From Gemmatimonadota bacterium (lineage in GTDB: Bacteria; Gemmatimonadota; Gemmatimonadetes; Gemmatimonadales; Gemmatimonadaceae): a DNA stretch of 64,000 nt. Every line of letters begins with the position of its first letter. Positions within the stretch are counted from its first letter, which is position 1. The notes below the pieces were generated by a model. It did no database searches and was not told the DNA's origin. It saw nothing but the letters and a program-made list of their open reading frames with translations. The position numbers and the translations under genes are program-made. The stretch is taken from NCBI GenBank assembly GCA_028287235.1, contig JAQBQB010000018.1, forward strand, positions 248,001 through 312,000. Direction: 5' to 3'. Of this stretch, positions 40,916-49,045 are shown piece by piece.

Positions 40916-41677
40916 ATGACAGCCGCCACTCGTTCAGCCGTGCCCGCTCGCCGCACCTCGTACTTCGCGCTGAGCAAGTCGCACCGCTACAGCATTCTCT
41001 TCGCGCTGCCGCTCCTCCTCGGCTACGAGGGCCTCGCGGCGCTCCTCGCGCAACCCGGAAAGGCCGAGCTGCGCAATGGCGCCGACGCCATGCTGCGATC
41101 GCTGTTCATCGCGATCTCCGGCACGTACGGCTCGGCGATCTTCATGGCGCTCATCATTCTGATCGGCGTGGGGCTCGTGATCCGCGACATCCGCGCGAGC
41201 CGCGACCGCATTCGCCCGATCATTTTTGCCGGCATGCTCGCCGAATCGGTGGCGCTCGCGGCACTGTTTGGAATCGTCATTGGGCTTGCGACCGCGAAGC
41301 TGCTCGGCACGCTGCACGCGCTGAGCATCAGCCCTCTCACTGAAACCAGTTGGACCACGCGCCTGATGCTGTCGCTGGGCGCGGGCCTGTACGAAGAGCT
41401 GTTCTTTCGCGTGCTGCTCGTCACCGGGCTCGCCGCCGGCGCGCGCATCGTGCTCGGGTTTGGACGCCGGGCCGCCGGCATCACCGCCGCGGTCCTGGGC
41501 GCGTTCATCTTTTCGGCGTTTCACTACATCGGTCCGTACGGCGACCCGCTCGAGCTGCAGTCGTTCGTGTTCCGCATGTTGAGCGGCCTGGCGTTCAGCG
41601 GTCTCTATCTGCTGCGAGGGTTCGGCGTCACGGCGTGGACGCACGCGCTGTACGATGCGTTCCTGCTGTTGACGTAG
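40916..41677 (+). CDS. CPBP intramembrane metalloprotease
   Basis: 253 aa with about six to eight hydrophobic helices. Active-site motifs of the CPBP/Rce1-like (Abi) family: EELFFR in LYEELFFRVLLVTG, FSAFHYIG (FxxxH), and HALYDAF near the end. The family includes prenyl-protein endopeptidases and bacteriocin self-immunity proteins. The substrate here is unknown. It follows the M28 peptidase gene by 45 bp, probably in one transcript. Confidence 0.87.
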   Translation: MTAATRSAVPARRTSYFALSKSHRYSILFALPLLLGYEGLAALLAQPGKAELRNGADAMLRSLFIAISGTYGSAIFMALIILIGVGLVIRDIRASRDRIRPIIFAGMLAESVALAALFGIVIGLATAKLLGTLHALSISPLTETSWTTRLMLSLGAGLYEELFFRVLLVTGLAAGARIVLGFGRRAAGITAAVLGAFIFSAFHYIGPYGDPLELQSFVFRMLSGLAFSGLYLLRGFGVTAWTHALYDAFLLLT

Positions 41678-41696
41678 AGCGGCCAGATCGGTTCTG

Positions 41697-42674
41697 CTAG
41701 CCCAGAGCCGCCGCGAACTCCCGAACCACGTCCCGCGCCGACTCCACGGAATGAATCCCGGAGACGCTCTTGCCGGCCTGCCAGTAGTCGTTCGAGCCGG
41801 CCGAGCTCAAGGCGTTCTTTTTGAGCCGCCGGAGCGACCGCAGCGCGTAGATGCTCCGCATCCAGTACTTCATCTTGCGGTGCTTGAGCATGTACCGTGC
41901 GATGGGCCCGGCACGAAGGCCCAAGCCCCGGATGTAGTCGTTGTTGATCACCGCCACCGGGAGGCCGGTGAGCCGCTCGGTGAGGACGATGTCGGCCGGC
42001 GAGGCGTTGACGATCGCCTGCTTATAATCGGCGCTGGCCAGGCACTCGGTGGTCGCGATGAACCGGGTGCCCATCTGGACGCCGGCGTAGCCGAGGTCGA
42101 GCATGCGTCGGAAGGTGGCCGGATCGCCCACGCCGCCGGCGCAGATGACGGGCAGCCCGAGGTCCTCCAGTTGGTCAAACAGAGCTTCGGGCGACAGCTT
42201 GCCGGCATGTCCGCCGGCCACGTTGTTGACCGCGATCAGGCCATGGACGCCGCCGTCGATCGCCTTCTGAGCCCACCGACGCTCGGTCACGTCGTGGTAG
42301 ACCACACCCCCCACCTGGGCTGCTTTGTCCACCACCCACCGCGGGTTTCCGAGCGACGTGACGAAGAACCGGACGCCCTCTTCGAGCGCGATGTCGACCC
42401 ACTTGTGGACCCGTTGCATGTAGGCCGCGGAGGACTGCTCGATCAGGGCGTTCACGCCAAAAGGGCGGGGGGTCGCCTGCTTGATCATGCGGAGCCCTTC
42501 GCGGAAATCGTGGCCGTAGACGTAGGTCATCGACACCGGCTGGACGACGCCGATCGCTCCGGCGTCGGACACGGCGGCGACGAGCTCCGGATTGGTGCAC
42601 GGGTACATGGCGCCGCAAATGAGCGGGACGTCGATGCCAACTTGGCGCGTAAAGGCAGTGTCCTTCGGCGTCAT
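41697..42674 (-). CDS. Nitronate monooxygenase-like FMN enzyme
   Basis: 325 aa TIM-barrel flavoprotein of the NPD/2-nitropropane dioxygenase family. LICGAMYPCTNPELVAAVSD opens the barrel. NNVAGGHAGK is the catalytic-His loop, and PVICAGGVGDPATFRRML then GYAGVQMGTRFIATTE bind FMN phosphate. The C-terminal part is a basic helical extension (YMLKHRKMKYWMRSIYALRS) unusual for the family. Related enzymes oxidise nitronates or act as enoyl reductases. An in-frame GTG at 42704 could add ten residues. The upstream control region is strikingly AT-rich. Confidence 0.87.
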   Translation of the reverse strand: MTPKDTAFTRQVGIDVPLICGAMYPCTNPELVAAVSDAGAIGVVQPVSMTYVYGHDFREGLRMIKQATPRPFGVNALIEQSSAAYMQRVHKWVDIALEEGVRFFVTSLGNPRWVVDKAAQVGGVVYHDVTERRWAQKAIDGGVHGLIAVNNVAGGHAGKLSPEALFDQLEDLGLPVICAGGVGDPATFRRMLDLGYAGVQMGTRFIATTECLASADYKQAIVNASPADIVLTERLTGLPVAVINNDYIRGLGLRAGPIARYMLKHRKMKYWMRSIYALRSLRRLKKNALSSAGSNDYWQAGKSVSGIHSVESARDVVREFAAALG

Positions 42675-42738
42675 GACGCGCAACTGTTCGTGCGCAACGG
42701 ACACAAAAATGCCGCTCCGCGGAGTGTGGATAAACGCA

Positions 42739-42756
42739 TGATAATGTACATGATCA
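42739..42756. promoter_or_regulatory. 18-bp palindrome in AT-rich control region
   Basis: TGATAATGTACATGATCA: perfect ATGTACAT core with TGAT/ATCA flanks and one mismatched pair. It lies in a roughly 90-base AT-rich stretch in front of the monooxygenase gene, within otherwise very GC-rich DNA, and is a likely operator or regulator site. The remainder of this gap (42757-42910) shows a GATGT/ACATC dyad and a GTTCGGG/CCCGAAC hairpin but no gene. Confidence 0.5.
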
Positions 42757-42910
42757 ATAGATGCATAACTGCTTATTGGAAACCAAGATACGCAATAATC
42801 ACAAATCTAACACCGATGTGTACATCGTTCGGGTTCGCCCCGAACTCCGTGGAATAACTCGATGGTTGACCGAATGACGGTAGCCATCCTGCGCCTCCCT
42901 GACAACAGAA

Positions 42911-42942
42911 ACGGGGCGAGCCGGAATGCCGGCCCGCCCCGT
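42911..42942 (-). terminator. Terminator hairpin after SGNH hydrolase gene
   Basis: ACGGGGCG and CGCCCCGT form the base of a long GC-rich hairpin 22 bases after the SGNH stop. On the minus strand it is followed by TTCTGTT, a weak T-rich tail. Confidence 0.6.
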
Positions 42943-42963
42943 TCCGATGTCGTACTCAACTCG

Positions 42964-44196
42964 TCACGAGGTCGGCAGGGCGACGAGCGACGTCGCGTAC
43001 TTGGCGTTGATGATCTTGATCAGATCGTTCGTGATGAGGACGTGTGCCGCACCGCTGGGATGCACGCCGTCCAGTGAGAAGTACAGCCCAAATGGCTGGG
43101 CGCTGGTGAGGTTCGGGAAGGCCGGAATCGCACCGGTCGCCTTGAGACCGGCGAGCGTCGGGTTGGGATCGTAGTACGCGAAGCCGATGCTGTCTGCCTT
43201 GGCCTTGATGTAGGCGTTGTATCCGTTGATCGTCGCCGTCACAGTTGCCTGCTCAGTGGGGTCGAGCACCAGCAGGTCGCCCAGATCGGTCGGTCCACCG
43301 CCCGAGATCTTCTGGCAGAAGACCGTTCCCGGAAAGCCCGCCGGCCGCGCCCTGATGGCCGTGAGGTACTGAAAGTCGATCAGCGAGTTTGCCCCTGCAC
43401 CGGTGCAGGTCACCAGGTCTGGCGTGACCGGACGTCCGGCCACTTGAGTCGCCGCGGCCAGCACAGTCGGACTGGCGAGCAGTTGCGCCGAGAACATGAG
43501 CGGCGTCGCCGCGACCTGCACGACGCCGATCAGGACGCCTTTGAGGCTAGGCGCGCCAGCGGTCAGCGCGTTGATGGTCTTGGCGTAGTTGGTCACGAAG
43601 GTTGCCACCGGCGTCGCGGTGGACGGCAGGCCGCTCAACGCCGGCTGCAGGATGTCGTTGTTGCCAACCCAGACCGTCGCAAAGGTCGGCTTCGCGTCCA
43701 GCGCCTTCTGCACCATCGTTTCGCCGCCCAGGAACAGCTCGACCAGGGTGTTGGCGTTCGGTCCGACCACGGCCGTCGGGTCGGCCGAGGCGATTCCCGG
43801 CACCGCGACGTTGTTGATGACCGCGGTGACGGAGGCTGGACTCCGAAGCAGGCAGGTCGAGGCCGTCGACGCCGCGGAACCGGTCAGCGTCACGCGAGTC
43901 TGGGTCAGGAAATTATTCACCGGTGGGGCGCACCCGGGCATGACGAGTGACGGGTAGGCGAATCGGGTCCCCATCTGCTTGGCGAGCAAGACTGGATAGG
44001 CCAGACGCTGGGTGGAGTCGTTGATGCCGCCGGACTGATATCCAGCCGTGATGCTGTTTCCGAGCGACACGTAGCTTTGGAAGATCGGGTCGGCGACGGG
44101 TGGAACGACGAGATGCGTGTCGCTGTTACACGCGACCATCGCGCCGACGGCGCCCAGCAGCAGGGCACCGCGAACTACTGTATGCGAGCGAGACAT
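42964..44196 (-). CDS. SGNH/GDSL-family hydrolase lipoprotein
   Basis: 410 aa. Signal peptide with lipobox-like GAMVAC places it on a membrane. Esterase blocks: the nucleophile Ser in YVSLGNSITAGYQ, the oxyanion Asn in VWVGNNDIL, and the catalytic Asp-His pair in FSLDGVHPSGAAHV. It likely hydrolyses acyl esters in the envelope. It lies 22 bases after a FadL-type porin gene on the same strand, suggesting joint release and uptake of fatty acids. Confidence 0.9.
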   Translation of the reverse strand: MSRSHTVVRGALLLGAVGAMVACNSDTHLVVPPVADPIFQSYVSLGNSITAGYQSGGINDSTQRLAYPVLLAKQMGTRFAYPSLVMPGCAPPVNNFLTQTRVTLTGSAASTASTCLLRSPASVTAVINNVAVPGIASADPTAVVGPNANTLVELFLGGETMVQKALDAKPTFATVWVGNNDILQPALSGLPSTATPVATFVTNYAKTINALTAGAPSLKGVLIGVVQVAATPLMFSAQLLASPTVLAAATQVAGRPVTPDLVTCTGAGANSLIDFQYLTAIRARPAGFPGTVFCQKISGGGPTDLGDLLVLDPTEQATVTATINGYNAYIKAKADSIGFAYYDPNPTLAGLKATGAIPAFPNLTSAQPFGLYFSLDGVHPSGAAHVLITNDLIKIINAKYATSLVALPTS

Positions 44197-44217
44197 CCGT
44201 TGGTCTCCTGGGCGGCG

Positions 44218-45615
44218 TTAAAAGGAAGCCTTGAGCGTGAACGAGAACACGTTGGCCGACAGGTGGTACACGCCAGAGTTCAGCTGGTCGGCCGTCTGCG
44301 TGGAGCTCGTGCGCTCGACGATGCGGCCACGGGCGCCCGGCGTCGCGACGTGCGAGTACGCGCCGTCCAACGTCCACCGGTGCATGATCGGAATTCCCGC
44401 GCCAAAGGTCCAATACGTACGATCCTGCTCCGGTAGCAGCGGCGTGACCGTCTCCGGCGGTGCGGCGCTGGCCACACCGGCGAAGCCGGCGCGCAGCTTC
44501 CAGCCGTCGGTCGGAATCGTGTACTCCGCGCCGAGCCGGATGGCCGACGAGTTGTTGTAGCTCTCGAGCAGGTTGCGGTTCGAGCCGCTCGCCGGGCCCT
44601 GGAACGCCACCGGCAGCACGTCGAAGCGCTTCCAGCCGATCCAGGCGTAGTCGGCCTCGAGCAGCCAGTTCTTGTAGCCCGAATACGCCAGGCCGCCCTG
44701 GATCTGCGCCGGGTGCGTGATCTTCGTGCTGGCCTTCTGGGCGACGAGTGAGCCACCGGTCCTGAATTGCGGGGCGACCAGCGAATCGATCGGCGTGCCG
44801 GCGGTGAACGGCGCCTGTACGGTGCCACCCACGATGAGCCCCGTGAAGATCTGGCTGAACGTCGCGTCGGCGTTGTCGTACTTGAAATCCACCGGCGTCA
44901 GAAACCGCGCGCCCACGCTCCATTGCGGCGTCGGCTGGCCGTTGATCGCGATCTGCGCGCCGTACCCCATCGCGCTGCCCTTGAGCCGCGCCCGCGCGAA
45001 CTCCGTACCCGCGGCCACGCCGAGCTGGCCGAAGGTGGGTCCGCCGGCCGACGTCGCCTGGCTCGACAGGTCAACCCCCTGGATGAGCTCCACCGTGGAA
45101 TGCCCGATGATCGGTCCACCGCCGATCGACCACTTGGGCGTGATCTGCCAGGCCACGTTCGGCTGGACGTAGATCGTCGCGAGCGACGCCTTCTTCGCCG
45201 AGAAGCGGCCGGGGAACGAATCGGTCCACTGGGAAGTGAGGCCGTACGGCACGTACACGCCCACGCCCCACGCCAGTTTGCTGGTGGGCGAATGATAGTT
45301 CACGAAGACGTGCGGAATGAACGACGTGGGGACGTCGGCATTCCAGACGCGGAGCGTCGTGTCCTGCGTGAAGCTGCCCTTCACGGCGATCCATGCCCCG
45401 CCAGCCGTGATGTTCCAGCCCGACAGTTGCGTCGCGGCGGCGGAGTTCCAGTAGATCGTGGAGGCATCGCGGCAGGGAGCCGCCGTGGTGGCGTAGCCGC
45501 GGGAAACGGCGCACGACCCAATCTCGTTCAATCCGAATGCCTGCGCCGAGAGCGCGGCCGGGACGGCGAGAGCAACGGACGAGAGCAACAACCGTGTGAC
45601 ACGGTGAACCATCAT
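44218..45615 (-). CDS. OmpP1/FadL-family outer-membrane hydrophobic-compound porin
   Basis: About 465 aa. A signal peptide (VTRLLLSSVALAVPAALSAQ) precedes AFGLNEIGSCAVSRGYA, the FadL N-terminal plug region, then the NPA-like variant STIYWNSAA. The 14-strand barrel ends in SANVFSFTLKASF. It should let long-chain fatty acids or hydrocarbons cross the outer membrane. AGGAGG lies six bases before the ATG at 45615; the ATG at 45621 abuts the ribosome site and is less likely. Followed by the SGNH esterase gene. Confidence 0.9.
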   Translation of the reverse strand: MMVHRVTRLLLSSVALAVPAALSAQAFGLNEIGSCAVSRGYATTAAPCRDASTIYWNSAAATQLSGWNITAGGAWIAVKGSFTQDTTLRVWNADVPTSFIPHVFVNYHSPTSKLAWGVGVYVPYGLTSQWTDSFPGRFSAKKASLATIYVQPNVAWQITPKWSIGGGPIIGHSTVELIQGVDLSSQATSAGGPTFGQLGVAAGTEFARARLKGSAMGYGAQIAINGQPTPQWSVGARFLTPVDFKYDNADATFSQIFTGLIVGGTVQAPFTAGTPIDSLVAPQFRTGGSLVAQKASTKITHPAQIQGGLAYSGYKNWLLEADYAWIGWKRFDVLPVAFQGPASGSNRNLLESYNNSSAIRLGAEYTIPTDGWKLRAGFAGVASAAPPETVTPLLPEQDRTYWTFGAGIPIMHRWTLDGAYSHVATPGARGRIVERTSSTQTADQLNSGVYHLSANVFSFTLKASF

Positions 45616-45762
45616 CTCCATCCTCCTGGTGATTTACACGAGCGTTCGGGCGCAATATAGGGCGAACCCGGAGTGCTGTCGCGCAAAAACGCTTGTTGCG
45701 AGGCATCGTCGTCGCCTCGCGCTGTCCGATCCCACCATTAGACGAGAGTTCCGGGACGTTCG

Positions 45763-48657
45763 CTAGGGGTTGAGGACAAGACTCACGTAGGCGCGGACCT
45801 TCCGGCGGAATGGCGCGTCGAGCGACTCGCCCACGCCGATCTGGGCGCGGGCCGCGGGGGTACCGGCCATCGGAATCGCGGCCACCGACTGCGACCACTC
45901 GAGCCCCACGACGCGCTGCCATTGGGCAAACCGGCTGCCGGCAACCGCCGTGCTCCCGGCCCACCAGTAGGCCGCAAGCGGACGCGTCGCCAGGTTGGCG
46001 CGATACGCAAACACTGATGAGCCTATGCTAATTGCCGCGGGAAGGACGGGCATCGCGATCCGCTGCGTGAGCAACGCCCGGTCGATCACCAGCGACGGCC
46101 CGCCGCCGAGCGCGAACCGCTCGAACGGCGGGGCATCGCGGTTCGTGCGGCCATAGCTAGCCGAGGCGGACAGCGGGAGCAGGCCTCCGGCATCCGCGTA
46201 GCTCACCGTGGCCAGGCCCCGGTAGAACTGGGTGCCGAACGAGCGTCCGACCGTGAAGTTGCCGCCTAGGGTTTCCGTCCGGCTGGACAGGTCGGCGCGC
46301 TGCGTCCACGCCGCTGCGCCGTCGGCGAACAGCAGCGTGCGCGCGACTGACTCCGCGGATGCCACGCTCGCGCCGGCGCGATAACGCGCGCCCCAGCGGT
46401 CGAATTGCTCCGAGCCGTCGAGTGAAAGCGCGGCGCCCGCGAGCCGCGTGTCCAGGTCGAACGCTACCGGCACGCGCACTCGGCTGTCGCTGATCCGCTG
46501 TTCGGCGTCGAACACCTCCGCGCGAATCCCCGGGCGCGTGCCACGCCAGGTCATCGTGAGCGCGCCTCCGCGCCAACTGGCCGGGTCGCCCAACGCGACC
46601 GTTGCGAGCAGTTCGCTCTGGCCGATGAGATCGGCGCTCACGACGCTCACCGCGGCGCTCGCGCCGTCGGCGTCGACGGCCCCGTGCGGAATCCAGCGCA
46701 GCGATCGAGGCGTGAGACCAAACGGTCGCGGATCCGACATCGGATTCGTCGCCAGGCCCGTGCGACTCTCCGGGGGTATTTGCGTGGCCGCCGTGGGCGC
46801 CGCGGGCGGCACGGCGAGTGACGGCGACGCTGCGGCTACCGTGTTCCGCAGCGGAACCGATCGAAGGTCGTAGCCGCGCGCGTAGAGCGAGAGAAACCAG
46901 ACGGAGCCGCGCGCCGGCTCGGGCGCAACCGCCGCGCCGAACACCGCGGTGAGAGCGGAGGACTCGAGCGTGGCAATGTTGATCCGTTCGACGTTCGGCA
47001 CGCCGCCTTGCTCGGAGACGTCGGCGATCTCCGTCGGCGACAACCAGGCGGGATCGTAGTGATTCGCGCTGTCGCGCAGGGCCGGCACTGCGAGGGCCGC
47101 AGTGGCCGTATCGACGATGGCGAGGCGCCACCGTCCGAGCTCGTGCACCGACACCACGATCCTGCCGCCGTTCGGCTCGAGTCGAGGGCGATAGAACGAT
47201 CGCGTCGGGCCACCGTGCAGCAGCGTGCGCACGGTGCCGTCGGCGAGATTCACCATCGCGAGGTCGCACCAGCCGCCATGACACTGAATGGCGACGGCCG
47301 AGCGTCCGTCGCGGCTCGGATCGGCTTCGCGCAGCGATGCACCGTTCGTCACGCGGCGGACCGAGCGCCGCGCAGGGTCCCAGAGATAGAGGTCCGGCTC
47401 GAACGATCCGTCGCCCCGCGACGTGTTGCGCCAGAGGAGCACGCGGCCGTCGCCAAGGAATCGCGGGCCTTCGTATGAGCCGGCCGGCGAGCGAAGCGTG
47501 GCCAGCGTCTTCTTGGGCGGCGGGTAGATCTGCTTCGCCGGCACATCCTCGGGATCGGATTTTCGCAGCAACGAGTCGCGCCGTGCGCGGGCGGTGTCCG
47601 GCTCCGGAGCGGTTCGCCAGATGACGACGCGCGCGCGCGCCACTGGCGATCGAACGACGAGCGCCACGCGCTGTCCGTCGGGCGAGATCGCGGGGTCTCC
47701 GGTGTCCCAGCTCAGGCGCTGCACGATGGCCCCGGTGTCCGCACGCGTCCACGTGTCGCGGATCCGCCGCTTGGCGTCCACCGCGTTCACCGTCAGGTCT
47801 GCCGTGAAGCGGCCGTACAGGACGCGCGCACTTTCGCCGAACACGCCGGTGAACGCTTCGTCGAAGCCGCGATCCTGCTTGGCGCTCATCCGCCGCCAGA
47901 GGTGCACGAGACTCGAGTCTCCGTTGCGCTGCACGAGCCACTCGAGGAATGCCGAACCGGCGAGATAGGCGAACTCGCCGCCCTGGTACGCCCCCCACGC
48001 GTCGAGCTGCTCGTAGCGCGGCAGCTGACCTTCGATCGCCCACTCGCGCAAGAACGCCGGACGCCACACGCCATGCGGACGGCCGGAGCCGGTCACTCGG
48101 CCTTCGACGTACGTGGCATACCCCTCGATCACCCACCGTGGGGCCTTGAGGGGGATGGGGCCGAGATCGACGGGCAGCACCTGCCACAACCGGCGCACGC
48201 CGGCGTTCCGCGACGGACGCGTGAGATGCGCGATGTGCGTGAACTCGTGCGCAATGAGCGTCGCTCCCCAATCGCGGAACTCGCCGATGTCGTCGCGCGG
48301 GCTGGGTGGCGCCGCCCAGAGATTGATCACGGGACGATCGAGAAAGGGCCAGGCGGACCCGTTGGGACTCTGATACGGATCGTCCACCACCACGTGCGTC
48401 TTCCGGCTCGGCGCGTACCCAACGTCGCGCGCGACCGCCGAGTCGATCGCTTCGATGTGCGATGCGACGTCGCGCGTCCATGCCTCGAGGTCCACCGGGT
48501 AGTGGAAGGCGAAATGCTCCGTTTCGATCGTCCGCCAGGGCAGCCAGGAGCGGACGACGAATTGCGCGTGGAGCGTGGCCGGCGGCGCGACGCAGAGGAG
48601 GGTGCATAGAAAAAGGACGGGGAAGATCCCCGTCCTCGTCCGCGTGCTCCTCAGCAC
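45763..48657 (-). CDS. Three-module envelope protein: zinc protease, beta-propeller, outer-membrane barrel
   Basis: 964 aa. A signal peptide (RTRTGIFPVLFLCTLLCVAP, ending LHAQ) precedes a gluzincin-like protease: HEFTH at 137-141 and a third ligand Glu178 in WVIEGYATYVEG. A TolB-like propeller follows (AISPDGQRVALVV, YEGPRFLGDGRVLLWR, PDLYLWDPARRSVRRV). The C-terminal third has regular amphipathic strands (GGNFTVGRSFGTQFYRGLAT, SVFAYRANLATRPLAAYWW) like a surface barrel. The GTG at 48657 gives a normal signal peptide (48672 is another GTG). The coding sequence of the signal peptide includes a terminator-like hairpin. Substrate unknown. Confidence 0.85.
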   Translation of the reverse strand: MLRSTRTRTGIFPVLFLCTLLCVAPPATLHAQFVVRSWLPWRTIETEHFAFHYPVDLEAWTRDVASHIEAIDSAVARDVGYAPSRKTHVVVDDPYQSPNGSAWPFLDRPVINLWAAPPSPRDDIGEFRDWGATLIAHEFTHIAHLTRPSRNAGVRRLWQVLPVDLGPIPLKAPRWVIEGYATYVEGRVTGSGRPHGVWRPAFLREWAIEGQLPRYEQLDAWGAYQGGEFAYLAGSAFLEWLVQRNGDSSLVHLWRRMSAKQDRGFDEAFTGVFGESARVLYGRFTADLTVNAVDAKRRIRDTWTRADTGAIVQRLSWDTGDPAISPDGQRVALVVRSPVARARVVIWRTAPEPDTARARRDSLLRKSDPEDVPAKQIYPPPKKTLATLRSPAGSYEGPRFLGDGRVLLWRNTSRGDGSFEPDLYLWDPARRSVRRVTNGASLREADPSRDGRSAVAIQCHGGWCDLAMVNLADGTVRTLLHGGPTRSFYRPRLEPNGGRIVVSVHELGRWRLAIVDTATAALAVPALRDSANHYDPAWLSPTEIADVSEQGGVPNVERINIATLESSALTAVFGAAVAPEPARGSVWFLSLYARGYDLRSVPLRNTVAAASPSLAVPPAAPTAATQIPPESRTGLATNPMSDPRPFGLTPRSLRWIPHGAVDADGASAAVSVVSADLIGQSELLATVALGDPASWRGGALTMTWRGTRPGIRAEVFDAEQRISDSRVRVPVAFDLDTRLAGAALSLDGSEQFDRWGARYRAGASVASAESVARTLLFADGAAAWTQRADLSSRTETLGGNFTVGRSFGTQFYRGLATVSYADAGGLLPLSASASYGRTNRDAPPFERFALGGGPSLVIDRALLTQRIAMPVLPAAISIGSSVFAYRANLATRPLAAYWWAGSTAVAGSRFAQWQRVVGLEWSQSVAAIPMAGTPAARAQIGVGESLDAPFRRKVRAYVSLVLNP
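48610..48635 (-). terminator. Terminator-like hairpin inside a signal-peptide coding region
   Basis: On the minus strand GGACGGGGA, TCT, TCCCCGTCC (perfect 9-bp stem) is followed directly by five T residues. It lies 72 bases after the stop of the 58-aa gene and 22-47 bases into the next reading frame. It may end the short upstream transcript or attenuate the large gene. Confidence 0.7.
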
Positions 48658-48706
48658 TCGTGTTGAGCGCACGCCGCTACAAGTCGCTACGCGCCGCGAC
48701 GGCGGC

Positions 48707-48883
48707 TCAGCGCTGCGGGGTACCGCGCCGAGTCCCGAGGCGATCCATGACCCAGGTGGCCGGGATCACGAAGAGTGGCGTGAGGAAGAACCCCAGCAGG
48801 GTGTTGAGCCAGATCAACGCGATGTAAAAGCAACCGAGTCCCAGGCCGACCCAAAGGGTTCCAAGCGGACCGTGAGTTTCCAA
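48707..48883 (-). CDS. 58-aa two-helix membrane protein
   Basis: A small gene starting at TTG 48883, with AGGAG seven bases upstream. The protein begins METHGPLGTLWVGLGLGCFY and has two predicted transmembrane helices (about 8-28 and 31-46), ending DRLGTRRGTPQR. Function unknown. Reading frames that extend further upstream are Arg-rich and antisense to tilS, so they are not real. A strong terminator follows inside the next gene. A candidate -10 (TATACT, 48943-48938) lies upstream. Confidence 0.68.
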   Translation of the reverse strand: METHGPLGTLWVGLGLGCFYIALIWLNTLLGFFLTPLFVIPATWVMDRLGTRRGTPQR

Positions 48884-48981
48884 GCGCGCGCTCCTGAAAA
48901 GCTTCAAAGGCTTCGAGAGGTGAACCGAACGCCGGAAGTATAGTCGGGCCAATTCACGCGTTCCAGTGGTTTCGAATGGTT

Positions 48982-49021
48982 CCGTGAATGGTTCACGGTG
49001 CCGGGCGGGGGACCGCCCGGC
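48982..49021 (+). promoter_or_regulatory. Two tandem hairpins before tilS
   Basis: CCGTGAA-TGG-TTCACGG (48982-48998) and GCCGGGCGG-GGGA-CCGCCCGGC (49000-49021) are adjacent perfect stems ending 24 bases before the tilS start. They lack T-runs. They could be a leader structure or block read-through between the divergent genes. Confidence 0.4.
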
Positions 49022-49045
49022 CGTACATCTCGCTATCTTCCATGT

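Noticed and set aside
46157-48607. 816-codon open frame starting at an ATG just after the 48.6-kb terminator
   Set aside because: It is out of frame with the HEFTH protease module and is Arg-rich; the protease frame carries signal peptide, zinc motif and propeller repeats.
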